64,000 nucleotides of DNA from CAWAVN01 sp963825075 (GTDB lineage Bacteria; Planctomycetota; Planctomycetia; Planctomycetales; Planctomycetaceae). The DNA is taken from NCBI GenBank assembly GCA_963825075.1, contig CAWGRX010000038.1, positions 124,001 to 188,000 of the forward strand. The letters run 5' to 3'. A program made the position numbers and the translations under genes. The first letter of the stretch is position 1. Each line of letters starts with the position of its first letter. Below, piece after piece: positions 35,989 through 43,408 of the stretch. The notes below the pieces were generated by a model that ran no database searches, had not been told where the DNA came from, and saw only the letters and a program-made list of their open reading frames with translations.

Positions 35989-36318
35989 TCACCCGCGCAG
36001 CGCGGCGGCGTTGCGAACCCGCTCCCGGAGTTCCTCGCTGAACTCTTTTAGATCGTCGTCTCCAATAAACCCGTGGCCGTACATCAGGATAAGAAACCAC
36101 TCCATTTTGGATCGGGAATGGCCATCGAGAAGATCGACCAACCGCTTGGCGATGTTATCGATCTCCTCCTTGGCATCCCAGAACTGTTCGGTCGGCGTTT
36201 TGCCGTCGTCCGCCAGGATGCGAATCAGTTCTTTGTTTCTCGTCTCCAGGTAACGCTCTCGCCATTCGGGGACTCGCTTCCGAAAGACTTTCCAGTCGGA
36301 TTCCAGCGGTTTTCGCAT
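35989..36318 (-). CDS. Small charged hypothetical protein
   Basis: The start at ATG 36318 follows GGGGGAAAAAC; a second in-frame ATG lies 7 codons upstream. About 109 residues, helical and charged, opening MRKPLESDWKVFRKRVPEWR and containing LADDGKTPTEQFWDAKEEID and RSKMEWFLILMYGHGFIGDD. It resembles small helical proteins of unknown function found in many bacteria. No export signal or metal motif is evident. It is separated by about 45 bp from the gene upstream on the same strand. Confidence 0.6.
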   Translation of the reverse strand: MRKPLESDWKVFRKRVPEWRERYLETRNKELIRILADDGKTPTEQFWDAKEEIDNIAKRLVDLLDGHSRSKMEWFLILMYGHGFIGDDDLKEFSEELRERVRNAAALRG

Positions 36319-36362
36319 GTTTTTCCCCCAAGTCCGCACAGCGGAACTTGTGACTCGCCGGT

Positions 36363-37052
36363 TTAAGGGATGGGCACGTTGTCGAAGACGAACTTCATCG
36401 GAGCTTCGTTCTCTCGTTTGATGCGGTACACGAGTCGGGCCTGGTGGACGTCGAGCGCATCGCCGAACCGCATTTGGATGATCACCTTTCCTTTATGCGG
36501 GTCGTCAAGGTGCGGCACTGGGGCGGGATGAAGGTGGGACGGCAGGTTTCGCGAATTAAGAGCGAAGTATTTTACGCCTCCCCCGGATGCGGGATGCCGA
36601 ATTAGCTTGTTCTGCGACATTTCCTCAATCGTCCGCTTACCGACCAGCCGACGCCCGTCCGGAGCAAACACATCGAGTTGTGTTGCACTCCAGCCCCCTT
36701 TTGCATCATTCAGGCTGCCTTCGCCGAGGTATTCCAAAAGGAATTTGAAAGACAGCGTTGGCGTGACGTATTCCCCGGAACGGTCGCTTCCCTGTAATCC
36801 ATCCCATTCTGAACTCTCTGAGAACGTCACATCCTTGGAGACGCCCAGCAGCGTCAGGCGGAAGTCGCCCTGAGTGCGGACCGGGTCGAATTTGAGCGGT
36901 AGCGAAATCGGCTGCACCTCGGCATCGGCCGTTTTCCGCTCCCCAGCGTTTGCCGGCGGAGCATCGTCCTGCAGATTGAGAAACAGGATCATACCCGCGG
37001 CACCGATCACCGCGGCCAGCACCAAGATGTTGCGGCGTTGTGCTCCTGTCAT
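36363..37052 (-). CDS. Membrane-anchored hypothetical protein
   Basis: This 229-residue protein is not in a family I can name. One N-terminal helix (NILVLAAVIGAAGMILFLNL) anchors an extracytoplasmic domain. The domain is beta-rich (DFRLTLLGVSKDVTFSESSE; TPTLSFKFLLEYLGEGSLND; KVIIQMRFGDALDVHQARLV), and the layout is Ig-like, similar to DUF4352-type accessory domains. It forms a likely two-gene unit with the small gene downstream at 35989. Confidence 0.6.
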   Translation of the reverse strand: MTGAQRRNILVLAAVIGAAGMILFLNLQDDAPPANAGERKTADAEVQPISLPLKFDPVRTQGDFRLTLLGVSKDVTFSESSEWDGLQGSDRSGEYVTPTLSFKFLLEYLGEGSLNDAKGGWSATQLDVFAPDGRRLVGKRTIEEMSQNKLIRHPASGGGVKYFALNSRNLPSHLHPAPVPHLDDPHKGKVIIQMRFGDALDVHQARLVYRIKRENEAPMKFVFDNVPIP

Positions 37053-37167
37053 GTCGTCCGATCGGGTTGGAGGTTCGTCGTTGGAAATAATTCCTTGCCA
37101 AAGAATGGCCCGCAGGCCAAGCCTATGTCAGGACTTTGCTCGGTTCAACTCGCGCGCACATGCGTTT

Positions 37168-37814
37168 TTAGGGATTGACAATGACCTCACCGGCGGGGCC
37201 GCGAAACAGGATCTCCACGCGATTCAACACATCGCGTCCCAAGATACGTTCCATGCCCGCAAAATCCGCTTGGAGTCGGCATGGGAGTCTTGCCCATCCA
37301 ACTGGACCCACATTTGAAAGGCGAGCGTGGCGGCAGAGCTACCTGCGACTCCGCTGATTAAGCCTTGCACGCCCAAACTCGGATCGAGTTGAAGCAGTTG
37401 GCAATCCGCCCAAGGCAAGACGCTGGCATCCGCTCCCGTATCAGGAATTATCCGATCCAGAACCACGCCGGGCGTTCCGCTGGCTTGGCGGAACTCGGCC
37501 GTGATTACGGGCAAGGCTTCTCCCGGATAACCGGCGTCGTAAGGGAAAGCGGCGCGCCGGATGCGGCACGGTTCGTCTTCCCTTCCAACACAAATGAAGA
37601 ACGGATGCAACCCGCTTGCCTCGGCCGCGTGAAACACCTCGACAGGACTGGTGCCCGACTCAATCACCCGGCCATCCGCAAAGCCAATCCACTGGTCCTG
37701 GTATTGGCTGAGTAGTTGGTCTCGGACAGCCCAGTATTCCGCCTCGTTTTTACGCCGGTCAGGATGAATCTGCTGGGCGATGTGAGGGGGGAGTTGGTCG
37801 GCAATATGTTTCAT
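37168..37814 (-). CDS. Retropepsin-like aspartyl protease with DUF5678-like N-terminus, one frame break
   Basis: The N-terminal ~75 residues (YQDQWIGFADGRVIESGTSP...ASGLHPFFICVG) match the DUF5678 pattern. The following domain has the single-chain aspartyl protease core: IPDTGADASVLPWADCQLLQ with the catalytic DTGA, LSGVAGSS-type flap residues, and then, in a different frame, GMERILGRDVLNRVEILFRG plus PAGEVIVNP. The ILGRDVL motif is the standard C-terminal signature. A one-base break near 37275-37300 separates them. Without it the frame stops early at AMC. The corrected stop is at 37168. The protein is cytosolic, and its substrate and partners are unknown. Confidence 0.7.
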
Positions 37815-37889
37815 CGGTGTTCCCTATACTGTGCTGGTTCTGGTCAAGTTTTACGATCAGCAAAGGCATCTCTGACGCGATTCGCGACA

Positions 37890-38105
37890 TCAAATGCACG
37901 GACGCCAACCATTTTTACTGAGATATTGTAGAACCGCTTCAAATTCGGAGTCGCCAAAGTCGAGAAACAGTGAGAAGCCCCCGCGAGGATGACGCGTCGG
38001 CGGTTGAACCTCCGAAATAGCAGGATTCGCATCAATTAACGATTGCAACTCAGCGACGGCGTCGTCAATGGTTACATCAGGAATGACTCGAATGTAGCGT
38101 CGCAT
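37890..38105 (-). CDS. Small hypothetical protein
   Basis: I do not recognise this protein. From the ATG at 38105 it has about 71 residues (MRRYIRVIPDVTIDDAVAEL...VLQYLSKNGWRPCI); the frame is open to 38153. The pattern of one helix followed by FSLFLDFGDSEFEAVLQYLS suggests a small alpha/beta fold. The ribosome-binding site is weak. It sits next to the retropepsin gene. Confidence 0.45.
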   Translation of the reverse strand: MRRYIRVIPDVTIDDAVAELQSLIDANPAISEVQPPTRHPRGGFSLFLDFGDSEFEAVLQYLSKNGWRPCI

Positions 38106-38281
38106 GATCGGAAGGTCCAATCTTCGAATACCAAGTAGGGCAGGCGCCTGCATGCCATTGAAGATGAGTTGAAAAGACGGGCAATCATTCTATATCCCTT
38201 GCTTCCCAGCCGAGGAGGGTCTGCTGTGCGGACCATTGGATTTGTGAGGAAGACGAATCGGTTTACAGAAACGGTCCGCTA

Positions 38282-38527
38282 CTACCCTGAGCGGTGGGTT
38301 CGGTTCGGCGTTTGTCCGTTGGCGATCGCCGTTTCGAAGTTCCGACGAAACTGCCATGCCGCCTCAAGAAGCTCTGCGTCGTCCGCGTCCCACAAGCCGC
38401 GGCCGTGCAGATCGGCACACAATTCGCCAACCGCCGCCAGGATTTGGCCGACGCGCATTTCCGGGATGGCTTCCGACAAGTCTTTCAGCGCGGCGTTTAA
38501 ATCCGCTCTTGTATTGTTCTCGTTCAT
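38282..38527 (-). CDS. Small helical protein coupled to ParB-like gene
   Basis: Unrecognised 81-residue protein, almost entirely helical (MNENNTRADLNAALKDLSEA; AVGELCADLHGRGLWDADDA; LEAAWQFRRNFETAI). Its ATG overlaps the stop codon of the upstream ParB-like gene (ATGA at 38524-38527), so the two are translationally coupled and probably work together. Its function is not evident. Confidence 0.55.
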   Translation of the reverse strand: MNENNTRADLNAALKDLSEAIPEMRVGQILAAVGELCADLHGRGLWDADDAELLEAAWQFRRNFETAIANGQTPNRTHRSG

Positions 38528-38820
38528 AAATGATCTTTCACAGAGGGTGAATCCGCCCGACTTTTGCGATAAGAGCCGATGACGACGACCGGCACGCTTT
38601 CTCCCGGAGCGAGTTTTGCGATCCGCGTTGCGCGTGTCACGCCGTCAACAATCTCCAACAAACCGTCGGGATCCTCGTAAACGAGAATCGCCGGCATCCC
38701 ATCCTTGGAAGAACCGAACTTTCCGATTTGTTGATGGAGCTTCCAGGGGTCGGCCCCGCCGGTCCGGCTTGGGGGAAGTCGCAGTTCATTTGGATCGACC
38801 TCGTGGACCGTCTGGCTCAT
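38524..38820 (-). CDS. ParB/sulfiredoxin-like small protein
   Basis: This 98-residue protein contains the ParB/Srx signature in miniature: HEVDPNELRLPPSRT, then MPAILVYEDPDGLLEIVDGV followed by TRATRIAKLAPGESVPVVVI. The 'I.DG..R...' motif is the nucleotide-binding core of ParB-like NTPases. No DNA-binding HTH is present, so it is not a partition protein. The end overlaps the next gene by ATGA. It follows the MacB-type ATPase gene, but co-function with the transporter is not implied by the sequence. Confidence 0.65.
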   Translation of the reverse strand: MSQTVHEVDPNELRLPPSRTGGADPWKLHQQIGKFGSSKDGMPAILVYEDPDGLLEIVDGVTRATRIAKLAPGESVPVVVIGSYRKSRADSPSVKDHL

Positions 38821-39584
38821 CCCATCAGCATACGCCCCGGCCACGCGAGGAACAAGGAAAAATCGCAAGCGGCAAGCGAGGCGATCACCCGGGGAAGATG
38901 CCTTCGCCGGCGATTCTTGCCGTCGCGCATGTAGAGTTGGCGGTTGGCGTGGCGGGCGATGTCGGGTTCGTGGGTGACCATGATGATCGTCCGGCCTTCG
39001 TTGTTGAGATGCTGCATGATGCCCATGATCTCCTCGCCCGTCTTGCTGTCGAGGTTCCCGGTGGGTTCGTCGGCGAGAATAATGGCCGGGTCGTTGATCA
39101 GAGCGCGGGCGATGGCCACCCGCTGCTGCTGGCCGCCGGAGAGTTGGCTGGGGCGGTGATCCAGGCGGTCGCCAAGACCGAGCGAACTCGCGAGGTCGAT
39201 GCAGTAGTTGATGTCCCGGGCGGAGATCGGCGGATGGCCGGGCCGATACTGCAGCGGGACCTGGATGTTTTCGAGGACCGTGTATTGCGCGATCAGGTTG
39301 TAGGATTGAAAGATGAACCCGATCCACTGGTTGCGGATGTCCGAGAGGGCTTCGTCGCTGAGCGTGGAGACATCGTGCCCGGCCAGGATGTAGGTGCCGG
39401 TCGTGGGACGATCGAGCGCGCCCAAGAGGTTTAAGAGCGTGCTTTTCCCGCTCCCGGAGGTTCCCATCAAGGCCACGTAATCGCCTTCGGGAAAATCGAC
39501 GGAAACGCCGTCGAGCGCCTTCACGACCACATCGCCGAGGAAGTAATACTTGTGGAGATCGACAACTTGGCCGGCTAATCGCAT
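38817..39584 (-). CDS. MacB-type ABC transporter ATP-binding protein
   Basis: This protein has 255 residues as read, or about 232 if the C-terminus is corrected. ABC motifs are complete: Walker A GTSGSGKST (~41-49), Q-loop FIFQSYNL, signature LSGGQQQRVAIARAL, Walker B AIILADEPTGNLD, and H-loop IMVTHEPD. This is the MacB/LolD type. After LYMRDG the frame runs into an Arg-rich tail (KNRRRRHLPR...) that is unlike the family. A one-base shift there gives RIAGEGIFPG and a stop at 38885, which is the expected ending. The longer form, and its overlap with the ParB-like ATG, may therefore be an artefact. It powers the permease encoded just upstream. Confidence 0.9.
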   Translation of the reverse strand: MRLAGQVVDLHKYYFLGDVVVKALDGVSVDFPEGDYVALMGTSGSGKSTLLNLLGALDRPTTGTYILAGHDVSTLSDEALSDIRNQWIGFIFQSYNLIAQYTVLENIQVPLQYRPGHPPISARDINYCIDLASSLGLGDRLDHRPSQLSGGQQQRVAIARALINDPAIILADEPTGNLDSKTGEEIMGIMQHLNNEGRTIIMVTHEPDIARHANRQLYMRDGKNRRRRHLPRVIASLAACDFSLFLAWPGRMLMG

Positions 39585-39651
39585 GGGTCGGGAATTCGAT
39601 GTTGAAAGTCGGAAAAGTACAGGGACGCCTTGCTAGGAGTGAAAACAAAAC

Positions 39652-39676
39652 CGGGGCTAGCGCCCTGCGGCTAATG
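39652..39676 (-). repeat. GCTAGC/CCGCAGGGC intergenic repeat
   Basis: GGGGCTAGCGCCCTGCGGCT between the permease and ATPase genes matches, in reverse orientation, units at 59735-60150. It lies inside an otherwise tight operon. Confidence 0.55.
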
Positions 39677-39705
39677 GATAAATCTCAACAGACAAGGGGC
39701 CAATC

Positions 39706-41031
39706 TTATTCGTGTCTCAGGGCTTCGATGGGGTCCATGCGGGCGGCGCGGCGGGCGGGATACAGGCCGAACAAGATGCCCACGCCCACGGAGATTCCGA
39801 ACGCGGCCACCACCGACCAAGTGGCGATCATCGGTTCGAGGTCGCGGATCGTCGGCGGCAGTTTTTCCCAGTTGTCGGGCAACCAAGTCTGAAAGGCTTG
39901 CTTGACGTAGTACACGGTTTTGCCGCAGAGAAATCCGCAGGCCACGCCCAAGATTCCCCCCACCGCGGAGAGCACGATGGTTTCCGCGAGAAACTGCACG
40001 GTGATGTCCCACCGCTTTGCGCCCAAGGCCCGGCGGATGCCGATCTCCCGCGTCCGCTCCGTCACCGTGGCGAGCATGATGTTCATAATCCCGATGCCCC
40101 CGACCACCAGCGAGATGCCGGCGATCAGCACCAACAGGACATTGAACATCATCCGCACCATCTCGGCTTGTTTTAAGAGTTCCTTGGGGACGGTGATCGA
40201 GTAGTCCAGATCCTTGTGGAACTTTTCCAAGAGGATTTTCACGATGTCCGCGGTCTCTTCGACGTGGTTAATGTCGTCCACGGTCACGGTGATCTGGCTG
40301 AGTTCCACCAACTCCCCCTCCCGGCTGCCGGCGCTGCTGGTGATGACCTGATCGCCGATGCGGACCCGGAGCGTCGAAAGGGGAATGTAAATGTCGAAGT
40401 TATAATCCCGGCCCTCGAAGCTGCCGCCGATGGAGGCGCTGGCTTGGCGATTTCTCGTCTGGCCGATGATGGTGTAGTAGTCCTCGTCGATCAGCAGCCG
40501 GCGGCCGACGGGGTTTTCGTAGGGGAAGAAATGCTCGGCCGCTCCGGAGGCGATGACGCAGATGTTGTCGGTGCTCTCCAGATCCCGGTCGGAGAGAAAC
40601 CGCCCGCGGTCCATCTCCAGGCGGTTGATCTCGAAATAAGCCGGCGTGCAGCCGATGAGCTGGATGTCGCGGTTCCGCTCTCCGTACCAGGCTTCGCGGC
40701 GAATTTCCCGCATGGGGACGGCCCGCAGGACGGTGGGCAAGCGGACGATGCGGTCGAAGTCCCGGCGTTTGAGGCCGTATTCGATGATGAACGCCCCTTC
40801 GCTGCCGCCGCTGGTCAGCGACGGCTTCGCGCTTTTGATGATGATGTTGGTCGCGCCGAGTTCTTTGATCTGCTGCTGGGCTTGATAGCTCACGCCTTCG
40901 CCCAAGGCGACGAGCCAAATGACGGCCGTGACGCCGATCAAAATCCCCAGCATCGCCAAGCCGGACCGCAGCTTGTGGACCAGCAGGCTTTTGAAGCCGA
41001 ATTTTAACGCCCGAATAAAACCGAACAGCAC
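39706..41031 (-). CDS. MacB-type ABC transporter permease
   Basis: This 441-residue protein starts at a GTG with AGGGGA upstream. It has the MacB/FtsX-like layout: helix 1 (LRSGLAMLGILIGVTAVIWL), a large extracytoplasmic MacB_PCD domain (~45-310), and three C-terminal helices (MMFNVLLVLIAGISLVVGGI; LAETIVLSAVGGILGVACGF; IATWSVVAAFGISVGVGILF). TERTREIGIRRALGAKR is the coupling-helix motif that contacts the ATPase. It ends GLYPARRAARMDPIEALRHE, the canonical MacB C-terminus. With the upstream adaptor and TolC-like genes it forms a mechanotransmission efflux system; the exported substrate is unknown. Confidence 0.94.
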   Translation of the reverse strand: MLFGFIRALKFGFKSLLVHKLRSGLAMLGILIGVTAVIWLVALGEGVSYQAQQQIKELGATNIIIKSAKPSLTSGGSEGAFIIEYGLKRRDFDRIVRLPTVLRAVPMREIRREAWYGERNRDIQLIGCTPAYFEINRLEMDRGRFLSDRDLESTDNICVIASGAAEHFFPYENPVGRRLLIDEDYYTIIGQTRNRQASASIGGSFEGRDYNFDIYIPLSTLRVRIGDQVITSSAGSREGELVELSQITVTVDDINHVEETADIVKILLEKFHKDLDYSITVPKELLKQAEMVRMMFNVLLVLIAGISLVVGGIGIMNIMLATVTERTREIGIRRALGAKRWDITVQFLAETIVLSAVGGILGVACGFLCGKTVYYVKQAFQTWLPDNWEKLPPTIRDLEPMIATWSVVAAFGISVGVGILFGLYPARRAARMDPIEALRHE

Positions 41032-41140
41032 GCGAAGTCCCCTTGGGGAGAATGTGGGAAGTTAGAGGCCGGGGGAAATCAAGAGAGAGGGAGACGGGGA
41101 GACACGACGAGTGGGACCAACCTGCGGTCTGGTGTGCGCG

Positions 41141-43063
41141 TCAACGATCGGGCGTGTGATGACCCGGTCGCTGACGCGGCTTCGTTCGTCGATTAGGATC
41201 CTGCGCCGGCACCCCCCGCTTCGCCAGCACCAGCACCGGCACCCCCCGCTTCGCCAGACCAGCACCAGCACCGCCACCACCCGGTCCGCCGCCACCGGGA
41301 CGACCGCCCGGTCCGCCGGGACCACCCGGTCCACCGCCGGCTTGTTTGCGGCTTTGTTGGAAGGCGGCCCATTCGGAGGGGCTGAGCGAGCCGTCTTTGT
41401 CGGTATCCACACGACCGAAGAATTGCTTCATGCGTTCGGGGGCTTCATCCTCGGTCAATTTGCCGTCCTTGTTTTTGTCCATGTCGGAGAACTTCGGCGG
41501 TCCGGCCGGCTTGGCAGGTTTTCCTTGAGCGGTGCCGGCATCCGGTCCGGTGGGGATGCCCTCGGGGAGTTCCTTGGGGTCTTCCGGCACAGCATCATCC
41601 TCGCGGGCTTCAGGGACCACGGCCCGCGGATTGAGCAGCACTTGTTCGCCTTCCACGACGCCATCTTTGATTTCGACGACGTTTTCATCGGTGCGGCCCA
41701 ACAGCACGGGTCGGCGTTCCGGCCCGTCCGGTTTGGCGACCCAGACGTAAAACTTGCCGCCCTGCTCCACCACGGCGGAGACATTCACCGTCAGCGCATC
41801 GGGAATATCCGCGACGAAAATTTCCACCGCGGCCGTCATCCCCGGCTTGAGGTTTTTGGTTTCGCCTTCGATCGCCACGGTGGTCGCGTACAATTTGACC
41901 TCCGCCGAAAACCAGCTCTTGGGCTCGGGCTGATTGGCGACCGCGACGACTTTCCCGTTGTAGGTCCGGTCCTGCACGGTGATGCGGGCGGGCATGCCGA
42001 TTTCCATTTGCTCGACTTTGGTCTCATGCACGGGCACTTTGACCTGCATGTGCGTCAGGTCCGGCAGTTTAATGAGGGTTTGCCGCTCGCGGACGGGGGC
42101 CCCTTCTTCGATGGTCACCTGACTCGAAGACCGCCGGCTGTTTTCGTTCGCATAAATCACCATCCCGTCCTGCGGCGCCCGGATCACGCACTTGGCTTTT
42201 TGTTCTTCCAGTTTTTTCAGGTTGGATTTTTCCAGATCCCAAGCGGCCTGTTCCGAACGCATCCGCGCGGCGGCGGCATCGCGGACGCTTTTCAACTGGG
42301 TCAGCATCTTCCTCCTGGTGAAGTCTTGGAGCACCTTGAGCGCCGTCTGGGCGGATTTCAATTCGAGTTCGGTCCGCTGCATGCCGAACTCGTCGGACTC
42401 CAATTGCTGCTTCGTCACAAACCCTTTGCGGAACATCGACTGGGTGTGGTTGTACAAATTCTCAGCGGCCCGCAGGTTTTCCAAGGCGATTTTGACGGAC
42501 GCTTGCAGGTTTTGTTCCTCCATCAGGAAAGTGCCTTTTTCATATTCCTCCACGGCGATTTTGGCGGCTTCGTAATCCTGCTCGGCCTGGATTTTGACGG
42601 CCTCGGCTTTCTCGGCGGCGATTTTCTGGGTGTTGAGTTGGGTGTCGATGGCCGACTCGTCCAGCCGGACGATAATTTCGTCTTTTTCGACCCGCTTGCC
42701 GTCTTCGACGATCCACAAGATCGTGCTGCCGCCGAGGATTTCACATTTGACGTCGACGTTGCTGGCGCTTTCGATGTTGCCGTCTTCGGTCACTTTGAGG
42801 ATCAGCCGTTGTTTGGTGGCGGGTTCCGTGACCCAATTGGCTTTATCGCTCGCGCCGCCGAGATCGGAGATGCGGGGCAAGGTATAAACCCCGGCGGTTC
42901 CCATCCCACCGACGACCGCGATGGCGAGCAACCAGCGGGCGACGCCGCCGCTCCGCTTGCCCGGCGTGCCTTTGGGTTGGGTGGGCAATTCCAGGCTGGG
43001 GCGTTTTGCGGGAGTCTCTGAATGGGAAAGGGGATTGGCGGAATCGAGCGTTGGGTTGGCCAT
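41141..43063 (-). CDS. MacA/HlyD-family periplasmic adaptor with EF-hand pair and Gly-rich tail
   Basis: This is a 640-residue protein, longer than MacA (~370). A membrane anchor (ARWLLAIAVVGGMGTAGVYT) is followed by lipoyl/beta-barrel segments (VDVKCEILGGSTILWIVEDG; RVEKDEIIVRLDESAIDTQL) and an alpha-hairpin coiled coil (~155-290). The barrel and membrane-proximal domains follow (CVIRAPQDGMVIYANENSRR; VKVPVHETKVEQMEIGMPAR). Near residues 510-560 are two EF-hand loops, DKNKDGKLTEDE and DTDKDGSLSPSE. The C-terminal tail is Gly/Pro-rich. A one-base loss near 41263 is likely: two nearly identical tail units differ by a single missing C. Correction gives an all Gly/Ala tail and a stop at 41193. 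It bridges the permease and the TolC-like channel. Confidence 0.9.
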   Translation of the reverse strand: MANPTLDSANPLSHSETPAKRPSLELPTQPKGTPGKRSGGVARWLLAIAVVGGMGTAGVYTLPRISDLGGASDKANWVTEPATKQRLILKVTEDGNIESASNVDVKCEILGGSTILWIVEDGKRVEKDEIIVRLDESAIDTQLNTQKIAAEKAEAVKIQAEQDYEAAKIAVEEYEKGTFLMEEQNLQASVKIALENLRAAENLYNHTQSMFRKGFVTKQQLESDEFGMQRTELELKSAQTALKVLQDFTRRKMLTQLKSVRDAAAARMRSEQAAWDLEKSNLKKLEEQKAKCVIRAPQDGMVIYANENSRRSSSQVTIEEGAPVRERQTLIKLPDLTHMQVKVPVHETKVEQMEIGMPARITVQDRTYNGKVVAVANQPEPKSWFSAEVKLYATTVAIEGETKNLKPGMTAAVEIFVADIPDALTVNVSAVVEQGGKFYVWVAKPDGPERRPVLLGRTDENVVEIKDGVVEGEQVLLNPRAVVPEAREDDAVPEDPKELPEGIPTGPDAGTAQGKPAKPAGPPKFSDMDKNKDGKLTEDEAPERMKQFFGRVDTDKDGSLSPSEWAAFQQSRKQAGGGPGGPGGPGGRPGGGGPGGGGAGAGLAKRGVPVLVLAKRGVPAQDPNRRTKPRQRPGHHTPDR

Positions 43064-43299
43064 AGTTGCACCTTGATGATTGTTTCGGCCCAGGAAGGCG
43101 AAGGCGGCCGGAAAGGAAAGATCATGATCGGGGAGTTTTCTCTACAGATAGTATAAACACCAAAGCCTCGCCTGGCGACCGATCAAATCAACATTTTTTG
43201 AAGTCAATCCGCCAAAAGCTGAAGAAAGAGGGGGAATTGAGGGCAACGGCTGGAAAACGCGCCGCGATGCTGGCTCGGACTTGCCCGAAACGCAAAATG

Positions 43300-43352
43300 G
43301 CCCGAACCGCCAGCGAGGGGATTCGAAAAGTTCCCTCGCTGGCGGTTCGGGC
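43300..43352 (-). terminator. Strong hairpin between TolC-like and adaptor genes
   Basis: A perfect 20-bp stem (GCCCGAACCGCCAGCGAGGG and its complement, 43300-43319 with 43333-43352) has a 13-nt loop. On the minus strand it lies about 55 bases after the TolC-like stop and is followed by CATTTTGCGTTT. It could end most TolC-like transcripts or stabilise the mRNA. The adaptor gene starts 237 bp further on. Confidence 0.65.
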
Positions 43353-43408
43353 TAAAACGGGACCCCACCGGCTTGAGTCGAATCATTAAAATCCGACGAA
43401 GAATTCCG

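Noticed and set aside
37890..38527. Toxin-antitoxin pair among the small genes
   Set aside because: The genes are not adjacent in the usual way, and neither sequence shows toxin or antitoxin motifs.
41111..43021. Long plus-strand reading frame (~636 codons) opposite the adaptor gene
   Set aside because: It mirrors a clear HlyD-family gene, encodes Phe/His/Gly-rich low-complexity sequence, and arises from GC-biased third positions.
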